Positions 20,626 to 31,300 are shown, numbered from the stretch's first letter. The stretch: DNA of 64,000 nucleotides from Pasteurella skyensis (GCF_013377295.1 NZ_CP016180.1:1054001-1118000); one strand, 5' to 3'. Numbers and translations are program-made. The notes: generated from the letters alone by a model not told the origin.

Positions 20626-22530
20626 TTAGGCTTTATAACGTTTCTTAGTGTTGTAGGGTTGTTTTTGAAGCGGTACGATTCGACTTAAATTTTGCAAAAT
20701 TTGTCGATTTGGACTCACTAATAAATGCGGTAACTTTTCATTTAATTCTGACATAAAGGTTTGATAAGTAGCTTCTTTTTTACTCATTTGGTTAAGTTGC
20801 ATTTCCCAATAAGCCGTCATATCAGGAATTGTCGCCACTTCTGGTAATGCTTGAATTAAAATGCGTCCTGCTTCGGTACTGTGAATTTGTCTGCCTTTTT
20901 TAACTAAAAAACCTCGTTTAAACAATAATTCAATAATGCCTGCACGTGTTGCTTCCGTGCCTAAACCGTCGGTTTCTCGTAATATTTTTTTTAACTCTTT
21001 GTCTTGCACAAAACGAGCAATACCTGTCATTGCAGAAAGTAACGTCGCATCACTAAAATGACGAGGTGGTGTTGTTTTTTTACTGACAATTTCGCCTTTT
21101 TCACAATGTAGCTGTTGATCCTTTTTGACTATCGGTAATACCGCTTCTATCACTTCATCGCTGTCTTCTTTTCCCAGTAATGTTTTCCAACCTGCTACAA
21201 TTAAATTTCTTGCTTGAGCAATAAATATTCCCCCTTCAATATCAAGGGTTATTTTTCCTTTTCGGTACTCTGCATCAGGACAAAATTGCATTAAATATTG
21301 ACGAGCAATTAATTGATAGAGATTACGTTCATTTTCAGTCAGATGTACATTACCTGTTCGAGCCGTTGGAATAATAGCGTGATGGGCTTCAACTTTTTTA
21401 TCATTCCAACAACGGTTTTTACGTGTTGTATCAATAACCTCTGGTAATGTTTGATAATCCGTTAAATGATGAGAAATGGCATTAATCACATTAAGACGAT
21501 CACCGTAATGCTCTGTCGGTAAATAGCGATTATCTGAACGAGGATAAGTGATCAGTTTATGGGTTTCATACAACTTTTGACAAGTATCTAACACCGCTTG
21601 CGCAGACAATCCAAAACGTCTCGCTGCTTCAATTTGTAATACTGAAAGTGAATAAGGCAGTGGCGCAGTTTCTGTTTCAATTTTATTTTGATAGTCCTTT
21701 ACTAATGCAGGTTTGTCTGTGATCCGCTTAACGACGTTTTCAACTAACCCTTTGGAAAGTACTCTGCCCTCTTCATCTTGATAATCTTCACACGCTTTAC
21801 TGGGTTTCCATTGTGCCGTAAAACGTTGCTGAGTTTCAGGAACAAGAATATGTGCCAGCACTTCAAAATAATCTTTAGGAACAAAATTTTCAATTTCTAA
21901 ATCACGGCGTACAATTAATCCTAATACAGGCGTCTGCACTCGTCCAACAGAAAGTACACCTTTGTAACCTGCCTGTTGCCCTTGTAACGTATAAGATCTT
22001 GTCATATTGATACCATAAAGCCAATCCGCTCTTGCCCTTGCTAAAGCTGAGGTAGATAGCGGTATGAAGTCAGTATTTTTTTGCAATTTTTCGACAGCTT
22101 TGATGACGGCATTTGGGTTAAGGTCACTAATTAAACAGCGTTGAATTTGCGATCTTTTTTCTACGGATAAATTCATATACCCAAAAATTTCATCAACCAA
22201 TAATTGCCCTTCTCGATCAGGATCTCCTGCGTTGATCAATACATCTGCTTTTTTAATCAGCCTTTCAACCACTTTAAATTGTTTTAACGTATTTTTTTTA
22301 GGTATCCATTGCCATTTTTGTGGAATAATGGGTAAATGCTCCATTCGCCACGTTTTATAACGTTCATCATAGGCTGCTGGTTCAGCTTGTTCTAAAAGAT
22401 GACCGATACACCAAGTCACCACATCATTTTGACCACATTCAATAAAGCCATCTCCTCTTTTATGAGGCTTTGGCAATACATCCACAATAGCCCTTGCGAG
22501 ACTAGGTTTTTCCGCTATAAATAAACGCAT
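20626..22530 (-). CDS. topB: DNA topoisomerase III
   Basis: The 634-residue type IA topoisomerase starts with the Toprim domain ([15 protein letters not shown], then the metal-binding GDPDREGQ near residue 104). The active-site Tyr is in [13 protein letters not shown], and the [19 protein letters not shown] and [13 protein letters not shown] motifs are present. TopB decatenates single-strand-linked intermediates and acts in chromosome segregation. No C-terminal zinc-finger domain is present, as usual for this enzyme. The start is 13 bases downstream of the mepA stop, so the genes may be co-transcribed. Confidence 0.96.
   Translation of the reverse strand: MRLFIAEKPSLARAIVDVLPKPHKRGDGFIECGQNDVVTWCIGHLLEQAEPAAYDERYKTWRMEHLPIIPQKWQWIPKKNTLKQFKVVERLIKKADVLINAGDPDREGQLLVDEIFGYMNLSVEKRSQIQRCLISDLNPNAVIKAVEKLQKNTDFIPLSTSALARARADWLYGINMTRSYTLQGQQAGYKGVLSVGRVQTPVLGLIVRRDLEIENFVPKDYFEVLAHILVPETQQRFTAQWKPSKACEDYQDEEGRVLSKGLVENVVKRITDKPALVKDYQNKIETETAPLPYSLSVLQIEAARRFGLSAQAVLDTCQKLYETHKLITYPRSDNRYLPTEHYGDRLNVINAISHHLTDYQTLPEVIDTTRKNRCWNDKKVEAHHAIIPTARTGNVHLTENERNLYQLIARQYLMQFCPDAEYRKGKITLDIEGGIFIAQARNLIVAGWKTLLGKEDSDEVIEAVLPIVKKDQQLHCEKGEIVSKKTTPPRHFSDATLLSAMTGIARFVQDKELKKILRETDGLGTEATRAGIIELLFKRGFLVKKGRQIHSTEAGRILIQALPEVATIPDMTAYWEMQLNQMSKKEATYQTFMSELNEKLPHLLVSPNRQILQNLSRIVPLQKQPYNTKKRYKA
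20668..20704 (+). repeat. DNA-uptake-like sequence in topB
   Basis: AAGCGGTACGATT is followed by TTTTGCAAAATTTG 10 bases later. The word lies inside topB near its 3' end. Confidence 0.5.
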
Positions 22531-22543
22531 AATAATGTATTGG

Positions 22544-23362
22544 CTAACCTAAACCTTGTGATGATAACAACATTTGGCACTGCATTGGTGGAAGTGGCTT
22601 TGCTTTTTTCTTTTTTGATTTTGAATGCTTTTTAGGCTTAAACCACGAATAGAGCGTTGCTCCACAGCCCTCACCTTTTGGAATAGCGGTTTGATTTCTA
22701 CAATTTTTTGATCCTTTAGGGCAATTCAAACGTACGTGCATATGCGCTGTATGCCCAAACCAAGGACGAATTTTTCGTAACCAAGTACGATCTCCTTTTG
22801 CTGTTTGACACAGTTTTACTTTAATAGCAGGATTTACAAAAATACGTGCCACATCACTATCTTGTGCTGCAAGACGAATTAACGTTGCTTGATCGTTACT
22901 CCAATTCGCATTCACCTCTGTATCCGAGCCATTCACCATCACTGTTGCGACAGGCTTCTGGGCTTGTTTATCCGTCAAAGGTCCAAAGCGTAGCCATATA
23001 TCGACATCTAATCCTGTTTGATGACTAGCGTGCCCTGAAGAGAAACGCCCGCCTGCTGGCATTCCCATATCACCAATCAGTAATGGAGACAAACCTACTT
23101 TTTTGGCACGTTTTCCTAGTTGCTGAATAAAGTTGACCAAATTTAAGTGTCCATAAAATCGATTTTTATACGAACGTATAACCTGATAGCCTTTACCTTT
23201 AAGAGCCAATGGTTTTGCACCAATAATACAGCCATTTGCATAACTTCCAATAGATTGGATATTTCCTTTCACTGGAGATTTAATTTTTTCCCAATCACTC
23301 GCATTTACCATACTACTCAATACAAGGACACTTGAAAATAAGATGACTTTTAATCGTTTCAT
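22544..23362 (-). CDS. mepA: Penicillin-insensitive murein endopeptidase
   Basis: The 272-residue protein has a signal peptide at the ATG chosen ([21 protein letters not shown]); the longer frame to 23431 has no such start. Zinc-binding motifs of the LAS/M74 family are visible: [17 protein letters not shown] (H...D) and [10 protein letters not shown] (HxH). MepA cleaves D-Ala-meso-DAP cross-links in the periplasm. The C-terminus is basic ([12 protein letters not shown]) and ends close to topB. Cysteines suggest disulfides, as in the E. coli enzyme. Confidence 0.93.
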   Translation of the reverse strand: MKRLKVILFSSVLVLSSMVNASDWEKIKSPVKGNIQSIGSYANGCIIGAKPLALKGKGYQVIRSYKNRFYGHLNLVNFIQQLGKRAKKVGLSPLLIGDMGMPAGGRFSSGHASHQTGLDVDIWLRFGPLTDKQAQKPVATVMVNGSDTEVNANWSNDQATLIRLAAQDSDVARIFVNPAIKVKLCQTAKGDRTWLRKIRPWFGHTAHMHVRLNCPKGSKNCRNQTAIPKGEGCGATLYSWFKPKKHSKSKKKKAKPLPPMQCQMLLSSQGLG

Positions 23363-23384
23363 TTTGTTTCCCAAATTTAATCTG

Positions 23385-24467
23385 TTACTTACACTGTGCT
23401 TTAAAACGCAATAGATGATCCAATAATACAATTGCCATCATCGCTTCTGCAATAGGCACTGCACGAATCCCCACACAAGGATCGTGACGTCCTTTAGTGA
23501 CGATTTCGACTGCTTGATTATCCACATTGACACTGCGACCTGAAACCATAATACTTGAGGTCGGTTTTAAAGCGATATGCGCCAGAATAGGTTGCCCTGA
23601 ACTGATTCCACCTAAAACACCTCCTGAATGGTTAGATTCAAAACCTTGTGGCGTAATTTCGTCCCGATGTTGTGAACCTTTTTGCTCCACCACATCAAAA
23701 CCATCGCCAATTTCCACTCCTTTAACCGCATTAATAGACATTAAAGCGTGCGCTAAATCTGCATCTAAACGATCAAAAACAGGCTCGCCCAATCCAGCAG
23801 GGACATTTTCTGCAATAACCGTTAATTTTGCACCAATGGAATTTCCCTCTTTTTTTAATTCTCTAATTAACGTATCAAAGTGAACGATCGCATTTGGATC
23901 AGGGCTAAAAAATGGATTGCTATTTACTTCATTCCAATCAATTTTTTCAATATCTACGACACTATTTGGATCAATTTTAACACTGCCAATTTGAGATAAA
24001 TATCCTCTGACTTCAATACCAAAATGATGTTTTAAATATTTTTTTGCAATTGCCCCTGCTGCGACTCGCATTGCTGTTTCTCGAGCAGAAGATCGCCCAC
24101 CGCCTCGATAGTCTCGAATGCCGTATTTTTTTTGGTAAGTATAATCAGCGTGTCCAGGGCGAAAATTATCTTTAATCTCACTATAATCTTGAGAGCGTTG
24201 ATCGGTATTTTTAATCAATAAACCAATACTGGTACCTGTTGTTTTTCCCTCAAACACCCCTGATAAAATTTGCACTTCATCATTTTCTCGACGTGCCGTA
24301 GTATAACGAGATGTACCGGGTTTCCGACGATCAAGATCAACCTGTAGATCGGCTTCTGTTAAGGGTAAATTCGGGGGAATGCCATCAACAATACAGCCTA
24401 AGGCAATACCGTGTGATTCACCAAAAGTGGTGACTTTAAAAAGTTTTCCAATGCTGTTACCTGCCAT
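23385..24467 (-). CDS. aroC: Chorismate synthase
   Basis: The 360-residue enzyme has all family signatures: [14 protein letters not shown], then [14 protein letters not shown] with [15 protein letters not shown], then [15 protein letters not shown] and [17 protein letters not shown]. It converts EPSP to chorismate using reduced FMN, the last shikimate-pathway step and the branch point toward aromatic amino acids and menaquinone. It lies between mepA and menE on the same strand with short gaps, so co-transcription is likely. Confidence 0.97.
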   Translation of the reverse strand: MAGNSIGKLFKVTTFGESHGIALGCIVDGIPPNLPLTEADLQVDLDRRKPGTSRYTTARRENDEVQILSGVFEGKTTGTSIGLLIKNTDQRSQDYSEIKDNFRPGHADYTYQKKYGIRDYRGGGRSSARETAMRVAAGAIAKKYLKHHFGIEVRGYLSQIGSVKIDPNSVVDIEKIDWNEVNSNPFFSPDPNAIVHFDTLIRELKKEGNSIGAKLTVIAENVPAGLGEPVFDRLDADLAHALMSINAVKGVEIGDGFDVVEQKGSQHRDEITPQGFESNHSGGVLGGISSGQPILAHIALKPTSSIMVSGRSVNVDNQAVEIVTKGRHDPCVGIRAVPIAEAMMAIVLLDHLLRFKAQCK

Positions 24468-24483
24468 ATTTTTTCCTCTTTTT

Positions 24484-25902
24484 CTATTCCTGTTTTTGTG
24501 CCATTTTTTCTGCTATATATTGTTGTAATTTTGTACGAGACAGCTTTATACCACTTACTTGCCATCTCTCTGTATCTAATAAAAAATAATGAATCGGTTG
24601 TTTATATTTTTCTAAGTGTATTTTTGCAAATTCTTGTAAAGATCTGACCGCTTCAATGCTAAATCTTTGTTTAAATTGCACTAAAGCCACAGGACGCTCT
24701 CCAAACTCATCATCTTTTACTGGTACTACGATGATATTTTGCACTAAATCGCTCTGAAATAATACTCTTTCTATTTCTTCAGGTTGAATATTTTCCCCTC
24801 CCGAAATAAACATATTATCTTTTCGCCCAGTTATGACAAGCTGATTTTTCTGATTCCAATAACCCAAATCCTTTGTTTCAAACCAGCCTTGTGGATTAGT
24901 CAAAGGCACAATTTTACCTTTTAACCAATAGCCTAACGCCAAAGATTTCCCTTTTACCCAAATTTCATTATTACAAATGTGTATTTCTCTATTGGTTAAT
25001 GGTTTACCCACATTATCTAACGCATTCCTTTCAGCCGTAACCGTTGATGCCATTTCGGTTAAACCATAGCTTGTCAATATAGTGATATTTTTTGCCATCG
25101 CTGTTGCTACTAATTCTTGTGGAATATGTGCACCACCCAACAAAATTGTCTGATCGCCTTTTCGCTCTCCTAACCAAGCTAAGTAACGTTGCAATTGCGT
25201 AGGAACAAGAGAAGCGTGGGTTACTTTCGATAAAGTATTCCAAATGCTCTGTTTATTTTCATCAATATACAAAGTGGCACCTTGTAACAGCCAACGCCAT
25301 ACAATACCCTGCCCTGAAACGTGAAAAAGTGGCAAACTTAATAACCAACTGTGATGTTGGGTAAAATTCATTAATTCACACACTCCAACCGCACTCGCAA
25401 GATGGTTATTAATAGAGTGCACCACAGCCTTAGGATCACCTGATGAACCCGAGGTTAATGTAAATGTTGCAGGTTCTTTTAATGAAAAAGAGGACTCATT
25501 TTTTCTCTCATTCTCTGCTAAAGTTAAAAAATGATGATCGGTTATAAAAATATCACAGTTATTCTGTGCTATTATTTTTTGACGTTGTAATATCGACAAC
25601 TGAGGATTGAGCATTAATACTCTAGCACCGAGTTTTAATACTGCACAATAACAAAGTAAATTAATTAATTGATGAGTACCTGAATAAGCGACCAACTGTT
25701 GGGGCTTTATTCCCCAAGCGGTAAGATTGTTGACACATTTTGCAATTATGTTATCAAGTAACTGCCACGAAATCTCTCGTGGCAAAGTTGCATAAATTGA
25801 AGACGAACTAAAAAGATCGCCTTCTGTTTTATTCCATACAATCGCTGTTTGAGTTGTTTTTTGCTCAGACCAAGTTTTAGTAGGAAAGCAAGAAAAAGCC
25901 AT
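24484..25902 (-). CDS. menE: O-succinylbenzoate-CoA ligase
   Basis: The 472-residue acyl-adenylating enzyme has the AMP-binding P-loop [14 protein letters not shown] near residue 150. [35 protein letters not shown] and the [22 protein letters not shown] hinge region are also present. MenE activates OSB for menaquinone synthesis. The rest of the men pathway is not in the window. It lies two bases after seqA and 16 before aroC. A DNA-uptake-like word, AAGCGGTAAGATT, lies inside the gene at 25716. Confidence 0.9.
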   Translation of the reverse strand: MAFSCFPTKTWSEQKTTQTAIVWNKTEGDLFSSSSIYATLPREISWQLLDNIIAKCVNNLTAWGIKPQQLVAYSGTHQLINLLCYCAVLKLGARVLMLNPQLSILQRQKIIAQNNCDIFITDHHFLTLAENERKNESSFSLKEPATFTLTSGSSGDPKAVVHSINNHLASAVGVCELMNFTQHHSWLLSLPLFHVSGQGIVWRWLLQGATLYIDENKQSIWNTLSKVTHASLVPTQLQRYLAWLGERKGDQTILLGGAHIPQELVATAMAKNITILTSYGLTEMASTVTAERNALDNVGKPLTNREIHICNNEIWVKGKSLALGYWLKGKIVPLTNPQGWFETKDLGYWNQKNQLVITGRKDNMFISGGENIQPEEIERVLFQSDLVQNIIVVPVKDDEFGERPVALVQFKQRFSIEAVRSLQEFAKIHLEKYKQPIHYFLLDTERWQVSGIKLSRTKLQQYIAEKMAQKQE

Positions 25903-25904
25903 TT

Positions 25905-26474
25905 TTAAACGAACTGTGCTCTAATGCGCTCAATTAGCTCTTCAGGCACTTGCATTGCTTCCATTAATTTTACTAAAATCAATCCTTTACGAGCGGTATT
26001 ATTATTTGTAATTACCCAAAATGGTGAATCAGGAATGCGTTTTGCTCTCACGCCACTTCCTGTAGATAAAATAGTTTCCGCATCTTTCGCAAAGTAAATA
26101 CGCTCACTGCCTTGAATATTTTCAGTACCATAAGCAAAACGTTGTGGTGCAGCAAAATAAAGAGCAGCTAAAATCATTAGAAAGCGTTTAACGACTTTGG
26201 TTTCATCAATAAATTCAGAAGATTTTAACACCTTATCCAAATGCTTTAATAAAAACTCTAAATCCTTCGCTTGTGCTTCTTTCTTTGCTTTCGGAGATTC
26301 TTTAACTAAACTTTTCAATTCGTTAATCATATCTTCCTGAATCAGGACAAAAGGCTTGGGTGCAGCAGGTAATCTTAATAGACGTCTTAAAATATCTGAC
26401 GCAGTTTCGCCAATTGATTGTGTACGACTGGCAATGTAGTGGTATAATTCATCATCGACTTCGATTTTTTTCAT
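25905..26474 (-). CDS. seqA: SeqA, negative modulator of replication initiation
   Basis: The 189-residue protein begins MKKIEVDDELYHYIASRTQS with the N-terminal oligomerisation motif and SDILRRLLRL. The C-terminal hemimethylated-GATC-binding domain includes RKGLILVKLMEAMQVPEELIERI at its end. The ATG at 26474 is chosen because AAGGAAAAAAT precedes it and the family starts here; the longer frame to 26585 crosses the ybfF promoter region. SeqA sequesters newly replicated oriC. The divergent neighbour ybfF is the same as in E. coli. Confidence 0.95.
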   Translation of the reverse strand: MKKIEVDDELYHYIASRTQSIGETASDILRRLLRLPAAPKPFVLIQEDMINELKSLVKESPKAKKEAQAKDLEFLLKHLDKVLKSSEFIDETKVVKRFLMILAALYFAAPQRFAYGTENIQGSERIYFAKDAETILSTGSGVRAKRIPDSPFWVITNNNTARKGLILVKLMEAMQVPEELIERIRAQFV

Positions 26475-26574
26475 TATTTTTTCCTTCATTATCTTGATTA
26501 GCAAAAAATTACTGGCATTATACTTAAGTTTGATCTTTTTCTCACCTGTAAAGATCACAAATTTGGATAAATTT

Positions 26575-27384
26575 ATGACAAACAATACTATGACACAAAC
26601 TTTTTTAAATTATAAATTGCAAAAAGCAAAAAATTGCAAAAATTTGCAACAATCACACCGCTTATTAGTGTTTATACACGGATTATTTGGCGATCTCAAT
26701 AATTTAGGTGCTATTGCACGTGGTTTTGAAGAAGATTATGACATTTTACGTCTTGATTTACGTAATCACGGTCACTCTGTACACAGTGATGAAATGAATT
26801 TTGACTTAATGGCAACCGATGTAAAAAACCTACTGGAACATCTAGATCTTCAGCCTGCTGTTGTAATAGGACATTCTATGGGAGGCAAAGTCGCAATGAA
26901 ATTAGCCGATATTGCTCCTCACTTAGTCGAGCAATTGGTGATTATTGATATTTCACCTGTGAAATATACTGAAAATCGTCACGATGCTATTTTTGCAGGC
27001 TTATTCGCCGTACAAAGCTCTGATGCTAAAAATCGTATTCAAGCACAGGAAGCAATGCAACCTCATATAAAAGAGCAAGGTATTCAACAGTTTATGCTAA
27101 AATCATTTGCACCAACACAACCAGAACGCTTTCTCTTTAATTTAACGGCATTGCAAAAAAATTATGAAAATATCAGTGATTGGAGTGACGTTTATGTCGA
27201 TAAACCAACACTTTTCATTAAAGGCGAATTATCCGATTATATTAAAAAAGAGTACAAACAACGGGTTTTAAAACAGTTTCCACAAGCGAAATTATTTATT
27301 GTAAGCAAAGCCGATCATTGGGTACACGCAGTGAAACCGAATACTGTAATCAGAGCTATTACACGTGTTTTACAAGGTGAATAA
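26575..27384 (+). CDS. ybfF: Alpha/beta hydrolase, YbfF-type esterase
   Basis: The 269-residue protein has the oxyanion-hole region FIHGLFGDLNNLG, the nucleophile elbow GHSMGGKVA (Ser) near residue 103, a catalytic Asp region in FIKGELSDYI, and the His in KADHWVHAV. YbfF hydrolyses small acyl esters, and its physiological substrate is unclear. I take ATG 26575; ATG 26590 is also possible and neither has a strong ribosome-binding site. The gene is divergent from seqA. Confidence 0.9.
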   Translation: MTNNTMTQTFLNYKLQKAKNCKNLQQSHRLLVFIHGLFGDLNNLGAIARGFEEDYDILRLDLRNHGHSVHSDEMNFDLMATDVKNLLEHLDLQPAVVIGHSMGGKVAMKLADIAPHLVEQLVIIDISPVKYTENRHDAIFAGLFAVQSSDAKNRIQAQEAMQPHIKEQGIQQFMLKSFAPTQPERFLFNLTALQKNYENISDWSDVYVDKPTLFIKGELSDYIKKEYKQRVLKQFPQAKLFIVSKADHWVHAVKPNTVIRAITRVLQGE

Positions 27385-27414
27385 TACTATTGTTAACCAA
27401 ATTGAACGATTATT

Positions 27415-27654
27415 TTGGTCACCGATAGATGGCATATGAAACAAGCCAAATTACATTTTGAACATTTAGGCTATAAAATACTTCCTGCGAGTGTAGGCTG
27501 TTCTCAAGGGTTAAATTTTGGTATGCTTTCTTTCATTCCACAATTTCGAGCGTTATATAACAGTAGCTTAGCTTTAAAAGAAATGATAGGTTACTGGGTT
27601 GCAAAAATTTGCAAATTTTTACCCATAAATAACCGCTTAAGATTGACTATTTAG
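27415..27654 (+). pseudogene. C-terminal fragment of a DUF218 (SanA/ElyC-type) protein
   Basis: The 79-codon frame encodes VTDRWHMKQAKLHFEHLG and ILPASVGC, which is the end of a DUF218 domain (V-T-x-x-H-M-x-R-A-type helix). The nucleotide-binding N-terminal half is missing, with a stop 10 bases upstream. No start codon other than TTG is present. An intact DUF218 gene, sanA, follows 70 bases later. The fragment is therefore a remnant of a second family member rather than a functional gene. Confidence 0.65.
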
Positions 27655-27724
27655 ATAGCTATATTATGCTAGAAGCCTAAGCTTTAATAAATAAGAGAGA
27701 CTAAAAACCTTGCTTCAGTTAATA

Positions 27725-28390
27725 ATGACATTATTTACTTTTATTTTAAACATTATAAAACGAATAACTCGCTTTGTTATGGCAGGGTTACTCCTGCTTG
27801 CTCTCTTAATTATTGGAGTGGATTATTTCACCAGCTACTTGGTTAAAGATCAAATTTATACGGATATCAATAAAATTCCCTACCGCAGCTATGGTGTTGT
27901 ATTAGGCACAGCAAAATATTTTCCCTCAGGAAAAGATAATCTCTATTATCAAAATCGCTTAGAAAGTGCCATAACACTGTTTAAACATAAAAAAGTGAAG
28001 CAATTATTACTCAGTGGGGACAACACTACGCCTTATTATAATGAACCTAAAAATATGACAAAAGATCTACGTAAAAAAGGGATCCCAAAATACGCTTTGC
28101 ACCAAGATTATGCAGGTTACAATACTCAATCTTCCGTGCTTCGGGCCAATAAAACCTTTAATTTACAATCTTTTACGATTATTAGTCAAAAATTCCATTG
28201 TGAACGTGCACTGTTGATCGCAAAATTCCACCAAATTAACGCCATCTGCTTTGTCGCAAAACACCCTAAAGGGTTCTATAAAGTCAGAGTGCGTGAATAC
28301 TTTGCTCGAGTTGGTATGTTGCTTGATTTTCTCACAGGTAAAATGCCTAAAACCTTAGAAGTGATCGAAGAGGCAAAAAAAGCCTCTTAA
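27725..28390 (+). CDS. sanA: SanA-like DUF218 membrane protein
   Basis: The 221-residue protein has one N-terminal membrane helix (FVMAGLLLLALLIIGVDYF) and a periplasmic DUF218 domain: YGVVLGTAKYFPSG, LLSGDNTTPYYNEP, DYAGYNTQSSVLRA, IISQKFHCERALLIA. SanA supports envelope barrier function in enterics. The ATG at 27725 is chosen over the upstream TTG. The gene ends in a GC-rich inverted repeat and converges with the phzF-family gene 16 bases away. Confidence 0.88.
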   Translation: MTLFTFILNIIKRITRFVMAGLLLLALLIIGVDYFTSYLVKDQIYTDINKIPYRSYGVVLGTAKYFPSGKDNLYYQNRLESAITLFKHKKVKQLLLSGDNTTPYYNEPKNMTKDLRKKGIPKYALHQDYAGYNTQSSVLRANKTFNLQSFTIISQKFHCERALLIAKFHQINAICFVAKHPKGFYKVRVREYFARVGMLLDFLTGKMPKTLEVIEEAKKAS

Positions 28391-28406
28391 TAGAAGTATA
28401 TAACGA

Positions 28407-29207
28407 TTATATTTGAATAATACCTGTTAAATACTGAACTGCATTTCCTGAAATGGAAACCCTCTCATTCATCACTTCACAGTAAATAACGCCGCCACGC
28501 TGAGAAGCTTGATAAGCAACTAATTTGTTCTTATTTAAACGTTCAGCCCATAATGGTGCTAAACCTGTATGAATTGAACCTGTAACAGGATCTTCATCTC
28601 CTCCATTAGCTGGCCAGAAATACCTTGAAATAAAATCGTAACCCTCTGTTTCTGATTGACAAGTCACTACAACATCAAAAGGAGCAAGCTTTTTAAGTAA
28701 TTCATTATGACGTAAAACAGACAAAACATCCGCTTCAGACTTATAGATCACAAAATATGCTTGATTATTCTGATAAACTTCCTCAGGCTGAATAGAAAGC
28801 CCTTGTTCTAAATATTCTGGAATCGTCGAGATTTTTTGTGGCATCATATTTGGAAAGTTCATCACAATTCTTCCCGATTCAATATCTCTTACCACAGATA
28901 ATTCACCCACTGCTTTCGCTAAAAATGTGATCTGCTGTGTTTCTGGAAACATTTTAAATAACACAAATGCCGATGCCAATGTGGCGTGCCCACAAAAATC
29001 AATTTCTATTATCGGCGAAAACCAACGAATTTCATATATATCAGGTTTGACCATCACTAAAAAAGCCGTTTCAGACAGGTTATTCTCTGATGCAATTAAT
29101 TGCATTTTTTCAGAGGGAAGCCAATCATCAGTAATAATTACCGCCGCTGGATTTCCACCAAATACATTGTCTGTAAATGCATCAACTATATTTATTTCCA
29201 GTTTCAT
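28407..29207 (-). CDS. PhzF-family isomerase/epimerase
   Basis: The 266-residue protein has the family features VDAFTDNVFGGNPAAVI, NLSETAFLV (catalytic Glu), FCGHATLASAFVLF, and the C-terminal FWPANGGDEDPVTGSIHTGL. PhzF-like proteins fold like diaminopimelate epimerase, and most have unknown substrates. A GAGAAAAA ribosome-binding context precedes the ATG. It lies nine bases after the glycosyltransferase-like gene and may be co-transcribed with it. Confidence 0.9.
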   Translation of the reverse strand: MKLEINIVDAFTDNVFGGNPAAVIITDDWLPSEKMQLIASENNLSETAFLVMVKPDIYEIRWFSPIIEIDFCGHATLASAFVLFKMFPETQQITFLAKAVGELSVVRDIESGRIVMNFPNMMPQKISTIPEYLEQGLSIQPEEVYQNNQAYFVIYKSEADVLSVLRHNELLKKLAPFDVVVTCQSETEGYDFISRYFWPANGGDEDPVTGSIHTGLAPLWAERLNKNKLVAYQASQRGGVIYCEVMNERVSISGNAVQYLTGIIQI

Positions 29208-29216
29208 TTTTTCTCC

Positions 29217-30506
29217 TTACTGCTCTAATGTCTCTGTATGAATATGCCATTTTTCCTCTTTAATTTTTAAGCTATAAAAATAAGGTAATGGAATCGTAAC
29301 CCTTTCAGATGAACGGACATCTAAATCATAAGTACAAATCGTCTCATCTTGCTCATTCTTCAAATACCACCGAATCCTTTTTGCCTGCTTATCCTTTATG
29401 TAAATACTAGTATGTAAAGCCCCAATATCAATCATTCCAATATGAAAATAAGGAATTTTTTCGATATCAGATAATGGAAACTCAGGAAATGCCTTACTTT
29501 TTCCGTCTAAATTACGACTATCGTGAATCAACACACTTTGAGCAACAGTCGGATAAATCATTTCCCTTAGAAAAACTTGATCCACCGTTCTTCCTCTTAT
29601 CTGTAAACTCTCCAAACGATTTTGGATCATCTCTTGAATATGAGGAAAAACGCCCGTATAACCGCCCCACATCCCTGCTAAAATCAGTTCTGAATGCTCT
29701 ATGCCATCACGCATAATATGAAACCATTTTCCTGACTGTAACCAATCATCGACGGCTGCTTTTTCTTTATAAGAAAGCAAAGAATCAGCATCTCTAATTA
29801 TAAAACAATCCACATTCGGATCGCTCATCACCAAAAAGCGCCAAAATAAGCCATTATTTTTTGACTTATCATTATCAACAAAGAAAACTTGCGCATCTAA
29901 TGCTGTCAAACGCTGAATAACCATTGAAGGAACTGTATCATCAACATAAAATCGACATGTCCATTCTGGATAAATTTGCTTAGCAAGTTGCGTATTTAAC
30001 ACCGCACACTCACAATAACGAGGCGAATCACCAAAGAGGGAATAACTAATGATATTACGAGCTTTTTCCTTACTCAAACCTGTTGGTACTGCTGTCGGTA
30101 AAGAATATAAATAGGTCGATTGTTGAGCCTCTTGCTCTTTTAACCTAATTGAACGTTTAGCATAATGCAAGGCCTCTTCAAAACGTTTCATTTGATAACA
30201 AGTCGTTGTAAGAGAATCTAAAATTTTCACATAATTAGGATCAATCGCTAAAACAGATAACGAGATCGCATAAGCTTCCTCTAGTTGATTAGATTTTCTT
30301 TTTACATAAGCCAAATCACTTAACGCCACCAAATGCTCAGGAAGAATGGTCAGAATTTTATTAAGCAACTGCTCCGCCTTCTCCCACTGGCAACTATCTA
30401 AAGCAACACGAACTTGCATTGATATTTGATCTAAATAATCATTCAAACTCTGAATAGAATCAAAATTTGTCTTCTTTAATTGCTGAAGTGATATAGTTAA
30501 TCCCAT
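29217..30506 (-). CDS. TPR protein with glycosyltransferase-like domain
   Basis: The 429-residue protein has TPR-type helices in residues 15-140 (WEKAEQLLNKILTILPEHL, EEALHYAKRSIRLKEQ). From about 150 it has a domain with a DXD-like FIIRDADSLLSYKE, MWGGYTGVFPHI and DQVFLREMIYP, which resembles family-8 or capsular glycosyltransferase folds. A short strand-rich C-terminus follows. ATG 30506 with TAGAGGTG upstream is preferred to the TTG at 30509. No signal peptide is seen. The acceptor is unknown. Confidence 0.7.
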   Translation of the reverse strand: MGLTISLQQLKKTNFDSIQSLNDYLDQISMQVRVALDSCQWEKAEQLLNKILTILPEHLVALSDLAYVKRKSNQLEEAYAISLSVLAIDPNYVKILDSLTTTCYQMKRFEEALHYAKRSIRLKEQEAQQSTYLYSLPTAVPTGLSKEKARNIISYSLFGDSPRYCECAVLNTQLAKQIYPEWTCRFYVDDTVPSMVIQRLTALDAQVFFVDNDKSKNNGLFWRFLVMSDPNVDCFIIRDADSLLSYKEKAAVDDWLQSGKWFHIMRDGIEHSELILAGMWGGYTGVFPHIQEMIQNRLESLQIRGRTVDQVFLREMIYPTVAQSVLIHDSRNLDGKSKAFPEFPLSDIEKIPYFHIGMIDIGALHTSIYIKDKQAKRIRWYLKNEQDETICTYDLDVRSSERVTIPLPYFYSLKIKEEKWHIHTETLEQ

Positions 30507-30644
30507 CAAAACACCTCTATTATCTAATTTTAAAATTATAATTCACATTAGCCATATAATATACCTCTCATTATTCTGTACCTGAGTAAGTATTTTAGTT
30601 TATATTAAAATATAACAAACAGTTATATCAATAAAAATAGGCAT

Positions 30645-30842
30645 AAATAAGCGGTATGATTTTAACAAAAATTTACAAATTTTAACTGATTTTAAAATTC
30701 ACTTCAAAAAACTAAATTTTAACTACAGTTAATCTCTGTTTTACGGACGGTGATTAAAATCTAAAAACATTTTCTAAAATAAAAACCTGCCTGCTTAATT
30801 TATAAAAAATAAGAAAATTATGATTAAAAATCATTCAATCAT
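30645..30842. repeat. Left copy of an island-bounding repeat
   Basis: About 198 bp starting with the uptake-like word AAGCGGTATGATT and ending in CATTCAATCATA, matching 35900-36103. The outer parts match in direct orientation. The central part, 30686-30750, matches the other copy's 35941-36008 only as reverse complement. The gap 30507-30919 contains this repeat and an 18-bp palindrome, and no gene that I can see. Confidence 0.75.
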
Positions 30843-30848
30843 ACCTTT

Positions 30849-30892
30849 ATTTTACACTAAAATTCGCATTTTTACGAATTTTAGTGTAAAAT
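30849..30892. promoter_or_regulatory. Perfect 18-bp inverted repeat upstream of the control gene
   Basis: Bases 30849-30866 are exactly complementary to 30875-30892 with an 8-base loop. It ends 27 bases before the ATG of the putative control gene. It could be that protein's operator or a terminator for leftward transcripts. Confidence 0.65.
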
Positions 30893-30919
30893 AAATCTCA
30901 AAAACAAGAAAATACGAGT

Positions 30920-31300
30920 ATGCTTAAAACAATAAGAAAAGAAATATGTGCAAATATTTTTACTGCACTGAAAAAACGAGGTTTTACCTATGAACAGTGC
31001 TGTCACTCATTTAATCACTTGTATAAAGAAGATATTGAAATGCGTGGATTGAAAAAACTCAATAAGGACTTTTTATACCGAATTAAGAAAGAGAATTTTT
31101 CTCCAACAAATATTCGGGTAGTCAAACTATGTGAATTTTTACATATTGATACTAATAAATTACAAACTACTCAGGATTTATGTAAGGAAGCACTGATGGT
31201 TGATGAACTTGTAAAAATGAAACCTCATTTACAAAATGAAATCGCTGTTTTGATTCATAACTTGATTGTACTAACAGATAAGACAGGAGCCTCAAAATGA
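30920..31300 (+). CDS. Putative control protein of a restriction-modification locus
   Basis: The 126-residue basic protein has a putative helix-turn-helix in SPTNIRVVKLCEFLHIDTNK that resembles XRE-type recognition helices. The N-terminal part is basic and helical. It overlaps the cytosine methyltransferase start by four bases (ATGA), and a perfect palindrome stands at its promoter. This layout is common for control proteins that set methyltransferase levels. I do not recognise a named family. It might instead be a small partner of the methyltransferase. Confidence 0.55.
   Translation: MLKTIRKEICANIFTALKKRGFTYEQCCHSFNHLYKEDIEMRGLKKLNKDFLYRIKKENFSPTNIRVVKLCEFLHIDTNKLQTTQDLCKEALMVDELVKMKPHLQNEIAVLIHNLIVLTDKTGASK

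Noticed and set aside
28368-28388. Terminator between sanA and the phzF-family gene
   Set aside because: AAGAGGC/GCCTCTT is a good stem, but no T tract follows on either strand and it lies in the sanA coding end.
30849-30892. End of an insertion sequence
   Set aside because: The palindrome is perfect but single, with no transposase or matching far end nearby; an operator or terminator is simpler.
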